A stretch of 64,000 nt of DNA from Sphingomonas colocasiae (GCF_019880585.1 NZ_JAINVV010000004.1:124001-188000), one strand, 5' to 3'. Shown: positions 34,056 to 43,455, numbered from the stretch's first letter. The notes: a model not told the origin generated them from the letters alone. A program made the numbers and translations.

Positions 34056-35378
34056 ATGTGGACCCATCACCCCGATCTGCTCGCCACGCCGGTGCCGCGC
34101 TACACCAGCTATCCCACCGCCGCCGAGTTCCATGACGGCCCCGACACGGCGGCGCTGGAGGGCGCGCTCGCGGCGATCGGGCCGGACGCGCCGGTCTCGC
34201 TTTACGTGCACATCCCCTTTTGCCGCGAGATCTGCTGGTATTGCGGCTGCAACACCGGCGCGGCGAACCGCGACCGGCGGCTCACCGCCTATCTGGAGGC
34301 GCTGACCGCCGAGATCGCGATGGTCGGCGATGGGCTGGCCGGACGTGGGCGGTTGCAGCGCATCTCGTTCGGCGGCGGCAGCCCCAATGCGATCGCGCCG
34401 ACGGACTTCATCGCGCTGGCGGAGGCGCTGCGCGTCGCATTCGGCGCGCCGAAGGACGGGCTGTCGGTCGAGATCGATCCGCGCGGCTTCTCGCACGAAT
34501 GGGCAGGCGTGCTCGGCGCGATGGGCGCCGAACGCGTCAGCCTGGGCGTGCAGACCTTCGCGGAGCCGGTGCAGCGCGCGATCGGCCGCGTCCAGCCCGC
34601 CGGGCTGATCGAGCGCACGACGCGCTGGCTGCGCGATGCCGGGATCGGCTCGATCAATTTCGACCTGATGTACGGCCTGCCGCATCAGGGCTTGGCGGAC
34701 CTCGCCGAAACCCTGGAGATGGCGGTGGCGATGCAGGCCGAACGGATCGCGCTGTTCGGCTATGCGCATGTGCCGCACCTGATCCCGCGCCAGCGGCGGA
34801 TCGACGGCGCCGCGCTGCCCGATGGAACGCTGCGGTTCGCGCAGGCCGGGCTTGGTCATCGGATGCTGGCGGAAAGCGGTTATGCGCCGATCGGCTTCGA
34901 TCATTTCGCGCTGCCCGCCGATCCCATCGCGCGCGCCGCGCGGGCGGGAACGCTGCGCCGCAATTTCCAGGGCTTCACCGACGATCCCAGCGATGTTGTG
35001 ATCGGCCTGGGCGCCAGTTCGATCAGCATGTTCCCCGATCGCATCCTGCAGAACGAGAAGAATGCCGGGCGCTATCGCATGATGGTGAGCGCCGGGCGGC
35101 TGCCGGTTTCGCGCGGGCTGTTCCGCACCGCCGAGGACCGGCTGCGCGGACGCATCATCGAGGCGCTGCTGTGCACGGGCGCGGCCGATACCGCCGGCCT
35201 TTCCGATCGCGGCGAGACGGAGGCGCGGATCGCCCCCTTCGTCGCGCGCGGGCTGGCCGAATGGACGGGCGCGACGCTGCGGCTGTCGGCGGACGCGGCG
35301 CCCTATGCCCGCGCGATCGCCGCCGCTTTCGACACCTATCGCCAGCCGGACGCCCGGCGGTTCAGCAATGCCATCTAG
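34056..35378 (+). CDS. hemN: Oxygen-independent coproporphyrinogen III oxidase
   Basis: Radical-SAM enzyme of 440 residues that makes protoporphyrinogen without oxygen, supplying haem for the cbb3 oxidase at low oxygen. The cluster ligands C56-x3-C60-x2-C63, followed by G-C65, lie in HIPFCREICWYCGC. Also typical are PRYTSYPTAAEF at the N-terminus, SFGGGSPNAIAP and FDLMYGLPHQ. The length and the extended N-terminus match true HemN rather than the HemW haem chaperone. ATG 34056 is 35 nt after the FNR box. A small exported protein gene overlaps its end. Confidence 0.95.
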   Translation: MWTHHPDLLATPVPRYTSYPTAAEFHDGPDTAALEGALAAIGPDAPVSLYVHIPFCREICWYCGCNTGAANRDRRLTAYLEALTAEIAMVGDGLAGRGRLQRISFGGGSPNAIAPTDFIALAEALRVAFGAPKDGLSVEIDPRGFSHEWAGVLGAMGAERVSLGVQTFAEPVQRAIGRVQPAGLIERTTRWLRDAGIGSINFDLMYGLPHQGLADLAETLEMAVAMQAERIALFGYAHVPHLIPRQRRIDGAALPDGTLRFAQAGLGHRMLAESGYAPIGFDHFALPADPIARAARAGTLRRNFQGFTDDPSDVVIGLGASSISMFPDRILQNEKNAGRYRMMVSAGRLPVSRGLFRTAEDRLRGRIIEALLCTGAADTAGLSDRGETEARIAPFVARGLAEWTGATLRLSADAAPYARAIAAAFDTYRQPDARRFSNAI

Positions 35379-35595
35379 GCCGGGCGCGATCGCGGGTTTC
35401 GCGGGGCTGGCCATGCTGGCCGTCCCCGCATCGGCGCTGCCGCACATGGTGATGACGCGCATCTGTAGCGAAGGCGGCGTGCGGATGATGGCCGTGCCCG
35501 CCCCGGGCGAAAAGCCCGTGCGCGACGAATGCATGAAGGCGTGCCACGCCACCTGCGAGGGGCGGAAAAGGGCGGGAAAACGGCCGGGAGTCTGA
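35368..35595 (+). CDS. Small exported Cys-containing protein, 75 aa
   Basis: Starts inside the last codons of hemN (ATG 35368), so it is probably co-translated. A signal peptide (GAIAGFAGLAMLAVPASA) is followed by a short mature chain with cysteines at RICSEGG, DECMKACHATC, and a basic tail. The C-x3-C-x3-C spacing suggests disulfides or metal binding in the periplasm. I do not recognise a characterised family. Linkage to hemN hints at a haem- or redox-related role, but there is no direct evidence. Confidence 0.6.
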   Translation: MPSRPGAIAGFAGLAMLAVPASALPHMVMTRICSEGGVRMMAVPAPGEKPVRDECMKACHATCEGRKRAGKRPGV

Positions 35596-35635
35596 ACGGC
35601 TGTCGAAGGATTCGACTTGGGAGGCCCCGATTGCC

Positions 35636-35661
35636 GTCATTCCGGCTTTCGCCGGAATGAC
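35636..35661. repeat. Single CATTCCGGC hairpin
   Basis: A perfect 26-nt hairpin with arms GTCATTCCGGC and GCCGGAATGAC, a variant of the CATTCCCGC family. It lies between convergent genes and may double as a terminator stem. Confidence 0.75.
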
Positions 35662-35675
35662 GTGAGTCGTCGTGA

Positions 35676-38150
35676 TCAGGCGAAGGTCACCTCGCCGATA
35701 TCGGAGATGCCGAGCAGCGTCACCGATCCGCCGAACTTGAGCGAGAGCGTGAGGTCCGCGATCGTGTCGCCATTGGTGTCGGCGACGCTGTGGTCCAGGA
35801 TGGTCAGACCGGCGGCGAGATCGATCACGTCCTCGCCGGGCGTGTAGTCGGTGATCACGTCGGCGCCGTCCTGGATGTTGATCACGAATATGTCTTGGCC
35901 GGTGCCGCCGGTCAGTGTGTCGTTGCCCGCGCCGCCGATCAGCGTGTCGTCCCCGCCCATGCCGTCCAGTCGCTGGTTGCCGGCGAAGCCGTAGAGCCGA
36001 TCCTCGTCCGCCGTTCCCGTGAGCACATTGCCGCTGCGGCCACCGCTGACGATCTGCTTGCCGTCGAAGATGCCGGTGATGGTGATGGTCACCGTCGCCA
36101 TGCTGGAGAGCCCGCCCGCGTCGGTCACCGCATAGGTGAAGCTGTCGGTCGCGGTCTCGCCGGGGCTCAGCGCGTCGAACGCCGCCGCGTCCGCCACATA
36201 GTCCAGCCGCTGCGTGGCGGGATCGAAGATGACGACGCCCAGCGTCCCGCCCGTGCCCACGCCCGTGATGGTGAGCGCGCCTTCGTCGAGATCATTGCCG
36301 AGCAGCAGAGCGGTGAGGTTCCCGCTCGCCGCATTCTCGTCGAGCGCCAGGCTGTCTCCCGCCGCCGTCGGACGGCTGTTGACGGTGAGCGAAACGGTCT
36401 CCTCGTCGAACAGGCCGCCGCCATCGGTCGCGCGGATGACGATGCTGTACTGGCCGCCCGCGACGGCCGCGAGATCGCTTTTCGTCGTCACCGCGCCGGT
36501 CGCCGCGTCGATCTGGAAAAGGGCGGCGTCGGTGCCGCCGAGCGACCAGCTCAGCGTGTCGCCATCGACGTCGCCGGCGGAGGCCGTGGCCACCGGCGTG
36601 CCGGCGGGGGCGCCCTCGTTGAGCAGCGTCGTGTCGATCCCGATCAGCACCGGCGCCTCGTTCACGTCGCCGATGGCGATGACGAGCGCGGCGCTGTTCG
36701 AAAGCCCGCCCCCATCGGTGGCCTTGACCGTGATGTCGTAGCTGGCGCGGGTTTCGTGATCGAACACCGCCGCTGTCGTGATCACGCCGGTGGCCGCGTC
36801 GATCGCGAACAGCGCCGCGTCCGCGCCTTCCAGCGACCAGCTCAGCGTGTCGCCGTCGGGATTGACGGCGGATGCGATGCCCACCGTCGTGCCCGTCGGC
36901 GCATTCTCGTCGACCGCCGCGGGGGTGATCGAGATGGCGCCCGGCGCCTCGTTGACGAACTGATAGACCTGCGCCTTGATATTGTAGATGGTGCCGTCGT
37001 CGTTGATATCCTGCCAGCTCACGACGAAGCCGCCATCGGCGAGATCGGCGATCGTCGGCGTGCTCTGGGTGAGATCGGTCTTGCTGTTGACGAGGAATTC
37101 GCCGCCGGCACGGGCGCCCGTCGCGCTGAAGATCTGCGCCTTCACCCCGGCAAAGCTGGCGTCCGCGCCGATGCCGCTTTCATCGGTCCAGCTGATGACG
37201 AAGCCGCCATTGGCGAGGCTGGTGATCGATGGTTCGAACTGCCAGCCCGCCGCCTGGGTGTTGACCAGGATCTCGCTGCCGACGCGCGCGCCGGTGGCGT
37301 CATGGACCTGCGCCTTGACGGCATTGCCGCTGCCGTCGCCATTGGTGTCGCTCCACGCGATCACGAACCCGCCATTGGTGAGGCCGGTAATCGTCGGTGT
37401 CGTCTGGAAACCCGCTTTCTGCGTGTTGACGAGGAATTCGCCGCCGACGCGCGCGCCCGTGGCGTCATAAACCTGCGCCTTGATGCCATAGCTGCTGCCG
37501 TCGCCATTGGCGTCGCTCCAGCTCATCACGAAGCCGCCATCGGCGAGGCCGGCGACCGCCGGTTCGAACTGCCAGCCCGTCACCTGGGTGTTGACGAGGA
37601 ATTCGCCGCCGACGCGCGCGCCGGCAGCGTCGTAGATCTGCGCCTTCACGCCATAGCCGCTGGTGTCGCCGCCGGTCTGGCTGGGATCGGCCCAGCTCAC
37701 GACGAAACCGCCGCCGGCCAGCCCGGTGATGCTGGACGCCAATTGCTGGTTCGCGGTCTGGGTGTTGACGAGGAACTCGCCGCCGACGCGCGCGCCGGCC
37801 GCGTCATAGATCTGCGCCTTGATGCCGGAGGGGGCCGCGTCGCCGCCGATGCCGCTGAAATCGGTCCAGCTCACGACGAAACCGCCGCCGACAAGCGCGG
37901 TGATGGCGGGTTCGGCTTGGATATTTTCGGTCTCGCTGTTGACGAGGAATTCGCCGCCGACGGGGGCGCCGGTCGCGTCGTAGATCTGCGCCTTGACGCC
38001 CAGGATGCTGGCGTCGCCGCCGATGCCGCTTTCGTCGCGCCAGGTCACGACGAAGCCGCCGCCGATCAGCCCCGTGATCGCCGGCTCAGTCTGATCGAGC
38101 GCGGTTTGCGTGTTGACGAGGAACTCACTGCCCGAGCGACTATATGCCAT
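35676..38150 (-). CDS. Repeat-rich RTX-type secreted adhesin
   Basis: An 824-residue protein with no N-terminal signal. Residues 1 to about 400 are seven tandem repeats of 53-58 residues with the pattern GGEFLVNTQ...PAITGL..GGFVVSW.D...GVKAQIYDATGARV. Two cadherin-like domains follow (NEAPVLIGIDTTLLNEGAP..., DGDTLSWSLGGTDAALF), then a VCBS-like domain (RPTAAGDSLALDENAASGN). RTX calcium-binding nonapeptides (GGDDTLIGGAGNDTLTGG) and a C-terminal type I secretion region end it. This suggests export by an ABC/HlyD system and cell-surface or biofilm adhesion. No such exporter is in the window. It lies downstream of a two-component pair that may control it. Confidence 0.85.
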   Translation of the reverse strand: MAYSRSGSEFLVNTQTALDQTEPAITGLIGGGFVVTWRDESGIGGDASILGVKAQIYDATGAPVGGEFLVNSETENIQAEPAITALVGGGFVVSWTDFSGIGGDAAPSGIKAQIYDAAGARVGGEFLVNTQTANQQLASSITGLAGGGFVVSWADPSQTGGDTSGYGVKAQIYDAAGARVGGEFLVNTQVTGWQFEPAVAGLADGGFVMSWSDANGDGSSYGIKAQVYDATGARVGGEFLVNTQKAGFQTTPTITGLTNGGFVIAWSDTNGDGSGNAVKAQVHDATGARVGSEILVNTQAAGWQFEPSITSLANGGFVISWTDESGIGADASFAGVKAQIFSATGARAGGEFLVNSKTDLTQSTPTIADLADGGFVVSWQDINDDGTIYNIKAQVYQFVNEAPGAISITPAAVDENAPTGTTVGIASAVNPDGDTLSWSLEGADAALFAIDAATGVITTAAVFDHETRASYDITVKATDGGGLSNSAALVIAIGDVNEAPVLIGIDTTLLNEGAPAGTPVATASAGDVDGDTLSWSLGGTDAALFQIDAATGAVTTKSDLAAVAGGQYSIVIRATDGGGLFDEETVSLTVNSRPTAAGDSLALDENAASGNLTALLLGNDLDEGALTITGVGTGGTLGVVIFDPATQRLDYVADAAAFDALSPGETATDSFTYAVTDAGGLSSMATVTITITGIFDGKQIVSGGRSGNVLTGTADEDRLYGFAGNQRLDGMGGDDTLIGGAGNDTLTGGTGQDIFVINIQDGADVITDYTPGEDVIDLAAGLTILDHSVADTNGDTIADLTLSLKFGGSVTLLGISDIGEVTFA

Positions 38151-38235
38151 GGATCATCTCTCAACGCGGCCCGCGCCGGACCGATCTCCGGGCATCGCCA
38201 TGGCCGGAGAATTAGGCGGGCGCAGGTCGGGTTGG

Positions 38236-38257
38236 TATCCCCGAAACCGGGGGGATA
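38236..38257. promoter_or_regulatory. TATCCCC-N8-GGGGATA dyad upstream of the adhesin
   Basis: A perfect 7-bp inverted repeat is about 85 nt before the adhesin start, in the spacer after the histidine-kinase gene. It could be a response-regulator operator for the adhesin or a weak terminator of the kinase transcript. There is no T-run on either side, which favours the operator. Confidence 0.45.
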
Positions 38258-38286
38258 TGTTGTTAAATCTCTGTAAAGATCGGCAA

Positions 38287-40101
38287 TTATGCCGGTTCGG
38301 GAAAGTCGAGGCGGAGCGTGGCGCCGCCCATGTCTCCGCCGATCTCGAGCGATCCGCCCAGCCGCGCGGCGCGGCGCTTCATGCTCGCGAGCCCGGTTCC
38401 AGAACCCGTCCCCGCCGCGAACCCCTTGCCGTTGTCGCGCACCTCCACGCGGATCCGGCCTGCGCCGCGCGCGATCCGCACATCGACCCGCGTGGCCCGG
38501 CTGTGCTTCAGCACATTGGTCAGCGCTTCCTGCAACAGGCGCAGCAGATCGAGGCTGGCGGCGCTGCCGAGCAGGACGCCGTCCATTCCCTCCAGATGCC
38601 AGCGGCTGTCGATGCCCATGGCTTCGAGCAGCAGGCCGGATCGATGCCGGAACGGCGCGAGCAGGCCGACCAGATCGTCCTGCTCGCGCGTCGTGGTGTC
38701 GATGACGAGACGGAGATCGTCGCGCATCTCGCGCAGGATCGCGGCCATATGGCCATCGGGCAGCTCGCGTGGCGCCTGTTCCAGCCGCGTGATCGCGCCC
38801 ACCAGCGTGCCGCCGAAGCCGTCATGCAGATCGCGGACGAGTTGCAGCCGTTCCTCGGCGCGGGCGTGGGCGAGCGCCAGCCGATGCTCGCGCGCGAGCG
38901 TGTCGGAAAGCGCGAGGGTGGCGGCATCGACCTCGCCGCGCAGCTCGGCGTTGAAGCCCTCGATCCGCCGGGTCGCGGCGACGAGGCGATAGGCGATGAC
39001 GAAGCCGCTGGCGGCCAGCATGAAGATGGTGGCGATGCCGAAGATATAGTCGCTGCCCCGGATCCAGCCGAACAGCAGCACATAATCGTGGAGCGAGGCC
39101 AGCACCGGCACGAGCTGGCAGGCGAGCAGCACATTATAGTCCAGCCTGCGGCAAGCGAGCGCGCGCGCCGCCAGCCAGGCGATGCTGGCATAATAGATGA
39201 CGCCGCTCGCCAGATAGCAGGGCGCGCGATTGGCGCCGATCCAGGCGGGCGCCGCCATCGCCAGCAGCGCCAGCCCCAGCCATGCCGCGCCCATCATCGC
39301 TTCCATCCGCGGATATCGCCGCTCGCCGAAGCGGAACAGGAAGATGGCGTAGCAGATGCTCATGCCCAGATTGGCGACGACGTTCATCGCCTGCCAGCCA
39401 TGGGTGGTGGCGAAGGGGCCGGGGCTTTGCGCCAGGAAATTCCAGTTGAAGACCAGGGTGGCGAACTGGGCGAGCGCGAACCAGCCGAACACCGTCTCCT
39501 TGCGGCGCAGCAGCCAGATCATCAGGAAGAAGGCGCCCAGCGCGCCGTTGAGCGCGATGGTGACGAGCTTGATGTCGAAGCGCATGAACTGCCGGCGCGC
39601 GAATTCGGCCTTCACCACGGCGGGATCGCCGACCGTCACCGTGCCGAAACCCGGCTGATAGGCCGCCAGGCCGGAAACGCGGACGAGCAGGATATTCTCG
39701 CCCGTCTTCAGCACCGGCGCGTCCAGCAGGAAATAATGCGGCCGGGTCCAGCTTCTCGACAGTGGCTCGGCCAGGCTGGCGTCGCGCGCGATCAGGCTGC
39801 CATTGACGAAGATCGCGCCCGCGAGCGAGGCATGGTCGACAAGCAGGCCGGTCGGCCGCGCGGCGGTTTGCCGCCAATGGACGCGGTACCAGACGACGCC
39901 GTCATGCCGGGGCCAGCGCGCGTCCCATCCATCGGGCAGCGCGACGCCCGTCCAGCCCGTGGCGGGCGGTGTTGCGCTATCCCATCCGGCGGGCGCCGCT
40001 TCGGCGGCGCGGATCGTGGTCGGCGCCGGGGCGTCGCGCGGCGGGGCGGGCGCGCATGAAGCGGCGAGCAAAAGGCAGAGGCCCCAGAACAGCCATCGCA
40101 C
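38287..40101 (-). CDS. 7TM sensor histidine kinase (NarX/LytS-like, HisKA_3)
   Basis: Membrane sensor kinase of about 604 residues. The N-terminus (RWLFWGLCLLLAASC) resembles a lipoprotein signal with Cys16. It is followed by a periplasmic carbohydrate-binding-like domain (WYRVHWRQ, VFVNGSLI-type IFVNGSLIARD), seven membrane helices (DISM type) and a coiled coil. The HisKA_3 box is LVRDLHDGFGGTLVGAI, and the ATPase has ALTNVLKHSRA and DNGKGF. Start is GTG 40101; TTG 40119 overlaps the response-regulator stop and is an alternative. It is co-transcribed after the NarL-type regulator. Ligand unknown. Confidence 0.85.
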   Translation of the reverse strand: MRWLFWGLCLLLAASCAPAPPRDAPAPTTIRAAEAAPAGWDSATPPATGWTGVALPDGWDARWPRHDGVVWYRVHWRQTAARPTGLLVDHASLAGAIFVNGSLIARDASLAEPLSRSWTRPHYFLLDAPVLKTGENILLVRVSGLAAYQPGFGTVTVGDPAVVKAEFARRQFMRFDIKLVTIALNGALGAFFLMIWLLRRKETVFGWFALAQFATLVFNWNFLAQSPGPFATTHGWQAMNVVANLGMSICYAIFLFRFGERRYPRMEAMMGAAWLGLALLAMAAPAWIGANRAPCYLASGVIYYASIAWLAARALACRRLDYNVLLACQLVPVLASLHDYVLLFGWIRGSDYIFGIATIFMLAASGFVIAYRLVAATRRIEGFNAELRGEVDAATLALSDTLAREHRLALAHARAEERLQLVRDLHDGFGGTLVGAITRLEQAPRELPDGHMAAILREMRDDLRLVIDTTTREQDDLVGLLAPFRHRSGLLLEAMGIDSRWHLEGMDGVLLGSAASLDLLRLLQEALTNVLKHSRATRVDVRIARGAGRIRVEVRDNGKGFAAGTGSGTGLASMKRRAARLGGSLEIGGDMGGATLRLDFPEPA

Positions 40102-40115
40102 GGGAATGAGCGGGC

Positions 40116-40805
40116 TCAATCGAGCAGGCCCAGGCTCTTGGCTTCGTGCACGGCGGCGGTGCGCGATCCCACCGCGAGCTTGCGGTAGATCGCCTTGGTA
40201 TAGCCCTCCACCGTCAGGCGGGAGAGCGCGAGCCGTTCGGCGATCTCGCGATTGCTGTGCCCGCGCGAGACCAGCTCCAATATCTCGCGCTCCCGCGCGG
40301 TCAGGTGCAGGTCGGTCGCTGGCTCGTTCCTGCGCGCGGGCGGCTGGGCGGGCAGCAGGGTGAGGATGCGGCGCGCGATCAGCGGATCGATCGGCGCGCC
40401 GCCGCGCTCGATGCTGCGCAGCCACAAGGCGAGCTCGCTATCCTCGCGTTCCTTCAGCAGATAGCCGATCGCGCCCGACTTGAGCGCCGCGAGCACGACC
40501 GCGTCGTCGCCCCAGGCCGAAATCACCACCACCGTCATCGCCGGCCGATGATCGTGCAGCCAGGCGATCAGATCGCGGCCATCGCCGTCGGGCAGGCCGA
40601 TATCGACCAGCGCGAAGGCGAAGCGGGTCTCGTCGATCAGCCGCCGCGCCGCCGCCAGGCTGCCGGCCACCGCGATCGGGCTGTCGGCCCCCGCGATGCC
40701 GGCGAGCAGGCCGGTCAGCCGGCGTTGCATCGCCTGATCGTCTTCCACGATCAGCGCCGGCGCCAGCGCCACGGCGGTTCCCGAATTGTCGACCCGGATG
40801 TTCAT
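40116..40805 (-). CDS. NarL/LuxR-type response regulator
   Basis: A 229-residue two-component regulator. The receiver domain has the acidic pocket E21-D22-D23, phospho-acceptor D68 (LVDIGLPDGDG) and the switch Lys118 (YLLKE). The C-terminal LuxR helix-turn-helix reads LTAREREILELVSRGHSNREIAERLALSRLTVEGYTK in the order expected. ATG 40805 was chosen; GTG 40814 is a possible start with no better ribosome site. The partner kinase follows immediately. The adhesin gene beyond it, with a perfect dyad in front, is a plausible target. Confidence 0.9.
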   Translation of the reverse strand: MNIRVDNSGTAVALAPALIVEDDQAMQRRLTGLLAGIAGADSPIAVAGSLAAARRLIDETRFAFALVDIGLPDGDGRDLIAWLHDHRPAMTVVVISAWGDDAVVLAALKSGAIGYLLKEREDSELALWLRSIERGGAPIDPLIARRILTLLPAQPPARRNEPATDLHLTAREREILELVSRGHSNREIAERLALSRLTVEGYTKAIYRKLAVGSRTAAVHEAKSLGLLD

Positions 40806-40868
40806 CACCGCCACAGGTACAAACTGCGCCGGGGGCGATCAAATCGATAAACCTGGTTCCAGTCGCTC

Positions 40869-41486
40869 CTATCCGGCCGCCGCGTCCGCCGCCGCGAACG
40901 CGATGCGCAGCGCTTCGGACAGGCTTTTCACCTCCAGCTTGGCCATCACATTGGCGCGGTGGATCTCCACGGTGCGCGGGCTGATCCCCAGATCATAGGC
41001 GATGGTCTTGTTCGGCAGCCCCTCGACCAGCCCGTCGAGCACGTCGCGTTCGCGTGGCGTCAGCACCTTCAGGCGCGTGGCGGCTTCCTCCGCGCGGAGC
41101 AGCCGCCGGTCCGACTGTTCGAGCCTTTGCCACGCCTGTTCGAGCGCGGACATCAGCACCGCCTTTTCGAAGGGCTTCTCGATGAAGTCGACCGCGCCGG
41201 CCTTCATCGCGCGCACCGCCAGGTTGATGTCGCCATGGCCCGTCATGATCACCACCGGCATCGAGACGCCCTGCGCGTTCAACTGCGCCTGCACTTCCAT
41301 GCCGTCGGTGCCGGGCATGCGGATGTCGAGCAGCACGCAGCCGGCGGGCAGGCCGCTCGCCGCCTTCAGGAAGGCGTCGCCCGATTCGAAGGTCTCCACC
41401 TTGTGGCCGGAGGTGCGCAGCATGAAGCCCGCCGAACGGCGGATCGCGTCCTCGTCATCGACCAGATAGACGATCTTCTCAGTCAT
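40869..41486 (-). CDS. fixJ: Response regulator FixJ
   Basis: A 205-residue FixJ-type regulator. The receiver has phospho-acceptor D54 ([11 protein letters not shown]) and K104 (FIEKPFEK). The FixJ landmark [21 protein letters not shown] is visible in pieces, and the C-terminal helix-turn-helix contains [19 protein letters not shown] and [16 protein letters not shown]. It overlaps the FixL stop by eight bases. FixJ normally activates fixK and other low-oxygen genes; here the FNR-type gene at 24714 and the cco operon are possible targets. Confidence 0.92.
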   Translation of the reverse strand: MTEKIVYLVDDEDAIRRSAGFMLRTSGHKVETFESGDAFLKAASGLPAGCVLLDIRMPGTDGMEVQAQLNAQGVSMPVVIMTGHGDINLAVRAMKAGAVDFIEKPFEKAVLMSALEQAWQRLEQSDRRLLRAEEAATRLKVLTPRERDVLDGLVEGLPNKTIAYDLGISPRTVEIHRANVMAKLEVKSLSEALRIAFAAADAAAG

Positions 41487-42612
41487 TCGCGGCCTCCACG
41501 GGCGTGCTGGCGATCAGCGTGAAGTGAAAGGCGGTGCCGCCCAGCGGCGAGGGTTCGGCCCATATCCGCCCGCCCTGCGCCTCTATGATCGTGCGGCAGA
41601 TCGACAGGCCCAGCCCCATGCCGCCATCCTTGGTGCTCAGGAAGGGTTCGAACAGGCGCGCGGCAACGTCGGGATCGAGCCCGCCGCCGCTGTCCGCCAC
41701 CATCATATGGACCAGCGATTCGCCCTCGGCGCGCGACGTGATCTCCAGCCGGCGGACGGGCGCGTCGTGCATCGCCTCGATCGCGTTGCGGATCAGGTTG
41801 AGCAGCACCTGCTGCACCTGGATGCGATCGACCAGCACCTGATCGGCGGACGGATCGAGCGACACCGTCACCTCGATGCCCTGTTCGCCCGCGCCGACCA
41901 GCGCCAGCGCATTGGCCTCGGTCACCAGCTTGCTCAGGCTCTCTATGCGTTTCTCGGCCTCGCCGCGCGCGATGAATTCGCGCAGCCGGCGCACGATCTG
42001 CCCGGCGCGCACCGATTGCTGCGCCGCCTCGTCCAGCGCCTCGCGGATCATCGCGATGGTTTCGGGATCGGTGGCGCCGACCAGGTCGCGCGCGCCCTCC
42101 ATATAATTGGCGATGGCGGTCAGCGGCTGGTTGAGCTCGTGCGCGAGTGCTGCGGCAAGCGTGCCCATCGCGCTCACGCGCGAGACATGGGTGAGCTCGC
42201 CCTGCAGGTCCTGAAGCCGGCGCTCGGTCTTCTGCCGTTCGGTCAGGTCGCGGATGAAACCGGTGAAGATCTGCCCGTCCTCGGACCGCGCCTCGCCGAT
42301 CGACAGTTCGATCGGGAAGGTCGATCCGTCGCGCCGCCGCGCGGTCGTCACGCGGCCGATCCCGATGATGCGCCGTTCGCCGGTGTGGTGATAGCGTTCC
42401 AGATAGCCGTCATGCCGCTCGCGATCGGGCGATGGCATCAGGATGCTGACATCCTCGCCCACCACCTCATGCTCGGCATAGCCGAACATCGCCTCCGCCG
42501 CGCTGCTGAACGACAGGATCAGGCCGCGATTGTCGATGACGACCATGGCGTCGGGCACGGTGGAAAGGATCGAGCGCAGATGCGCTTCGCTGATGGTTCG
42601 GCCCGTGCTCAC
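41479..42612 (-). CDS. fixL: Oxygen-sensing histidine kinase FixL
   Basis: A 377-residue soluble-type FixL, lacking the N-terminal membrane helices of some homologues. The single PAS domain keeps the haem contact His67 (RERHDGY) and the distal Arg87 (IIGIGR), 20 residues apart as in Bradyrhizobium FixL. A second distal-pocket His of that protein is Arg81 here. The kinase has the H-box [10 protein letters not shown] (His158), then LIRNAIEAM and [29 protein letters not shown]. Oxygen bound to haem should inhibit autophosphorylation. The start is GTG 42612, with GAAGG closely upstream. Its end overlaps fixJ. Confidence 0.92.
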   Translation of the reverse strand: MSTGRTISEAHLRSILSTVPDAMVVIDNRGLILSFSSAAEAMFGYAEHEVVGEDVSILMPSPDRERHDGYLERYHHTGERRIIGIGRVTTARRRDGSTFPIELSIGEARSEDGQIFTGFIRDLTERQKTERRLQDLQGELTHVSRVSAMGTLAAALAHELNQPLTAIANYMEGARDLVGATDPETIAMIREALDEAAQQSVRAGQIVRRLREFIARGEAEKRIESLSKLVTEANALALVGAGEQGIEVTVSLDPSADQVLVDRIQVQQVLLNLIRNAIEAMHDAPVRRLEITSRAEGESLVHMMVADSGGGLDPDVAARLFEPFLSTKDGGMGLGLSICRTIIEAQGGRIWAEPSPLGGTAFHFTLIASTPVEAAND

Positions 42613-42642
42613 GCCCTCCTTCTAAACACGAAATCGTGCCGC

Positions 42643-43455
42643 TCAATGCGCAAGGAACAGCGGCAGCGGCGCATGGGCGATCAGATCGCGCGTCACCCCG
42701 CCCAGGATCGCCTCGCGCAGCCGCGAATGGCCATAGGCGCCCATGACGAGATAACCGGCATCCACCGCCGAGGCGGTGTCGCGCAGCGCCTGGCCGATGC
42801 CGCCCGCCGGCGCGTCGACCGCCGCCAGCTTCGCGGTGACGCCATGGCGCTGGAGATAGGCGGCGGCCAGAATCGCGGGGAAGTCCTCGTCCGGCTGGCC
42901 CACCTCGATCAGATGGACCGCGCCGGCGAGGCGGAGCAGCGGCACCGCCGAGCGCAGCGCGTGCGCGGCTTCATAGGATCCGTTCCAGGCGATCGCCACG
43001 GCGCGGCCCGCCTCGAAATAGCCCCGGTCGTGCGGCACCGAGAAAACCGGCGTGCGCGAATGGATGGCGACATCGCTCACGATATCGTCGGGCCGGGTCA
43101 GCACATTGCCGCCCAGATCGGCGCGGCTGACGATGATCACGTCGGACAGGCGGCCCAGCGCCATCAGCATATGGGCGATATCGCCGTCCTGGCTGGTCCA
43201 GTCCCACGACAGCCCCTCCTGGGCGAGGCGCGTCTCGACCCGCGCGCGCTCCAGTTGCTCGGCCTCGCGCAGTTCCTCCAGCATCACTTCGGACACATGG
43301 ACGCCGCCAAAGGTGTCGATGCCCACGAAGCGGTCGAACGGGGTGATCTGCGCGCAGCGGATATGCGCGCCGGTCGCCTGGGCGAGGTCGATCGCGAAGT
43401 CCAGGCGCGATGCCAGTCCCGGATCGGTCTGAACGTGCAGCAGGATCGATTTCAT
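42643..43455 (-). CDS. Universal stress protein, UspA family
   Basis: A 270-residue cytoplasmic protein with the UspA fold. The first half starts MKSILLHVQTDPGLASRLDFAIDLAQ, and the C-terminal half holds the nucleotide-binding loop GAYGHSRLREAILGGVTRDLI followed by PLPLFLAH. ATP-binding residues appear intact in the second half only. It lies just upstream of fixLJ on the same strand (30-nt gap), suggesting a role in low-oxygen or stationary-phase survival. ATG 43455 is followed by a normal N-terminus. Confidence 0.88.
   Translation of the reverse strand: MKSILLHVQTDPGLASRLDFAIDLAQATGAHIRCAQITPFDRFVGIDTFGGVHVSEVMLEELREAEQLERARVETRLAQEGLSWDWTSQDGDIAHMLMALGRLSDVIIVSRADLGGNVLTRPDDIVSDVAIHSRTPVFSVPHDRGYFEAGRAVAIAWNGSYEAAHALRSAVPLLRLAGAVHLIEVGQPDEDFPAILAAAYLQRHGVTAKLAAVDAPAGGIGQALRDTASAVDAGYLVMGAYGHSRLREAILGGVTRDLIAHAPLPLFLAH

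Noticed and set aside
35676-38150. Regular repeats that could suggest a CRISPR array
   Set aside because: Period is about 165 nt and the repeats are coding, with protein-level conservation; no short identical repeats with unique spacers.
35790-38276. Open frame of over 800 codons on plus, opposite the adhesin
   Set aside because: Mirror of the adhesin repeats in high-GC DNA; no family features and no sensible start.
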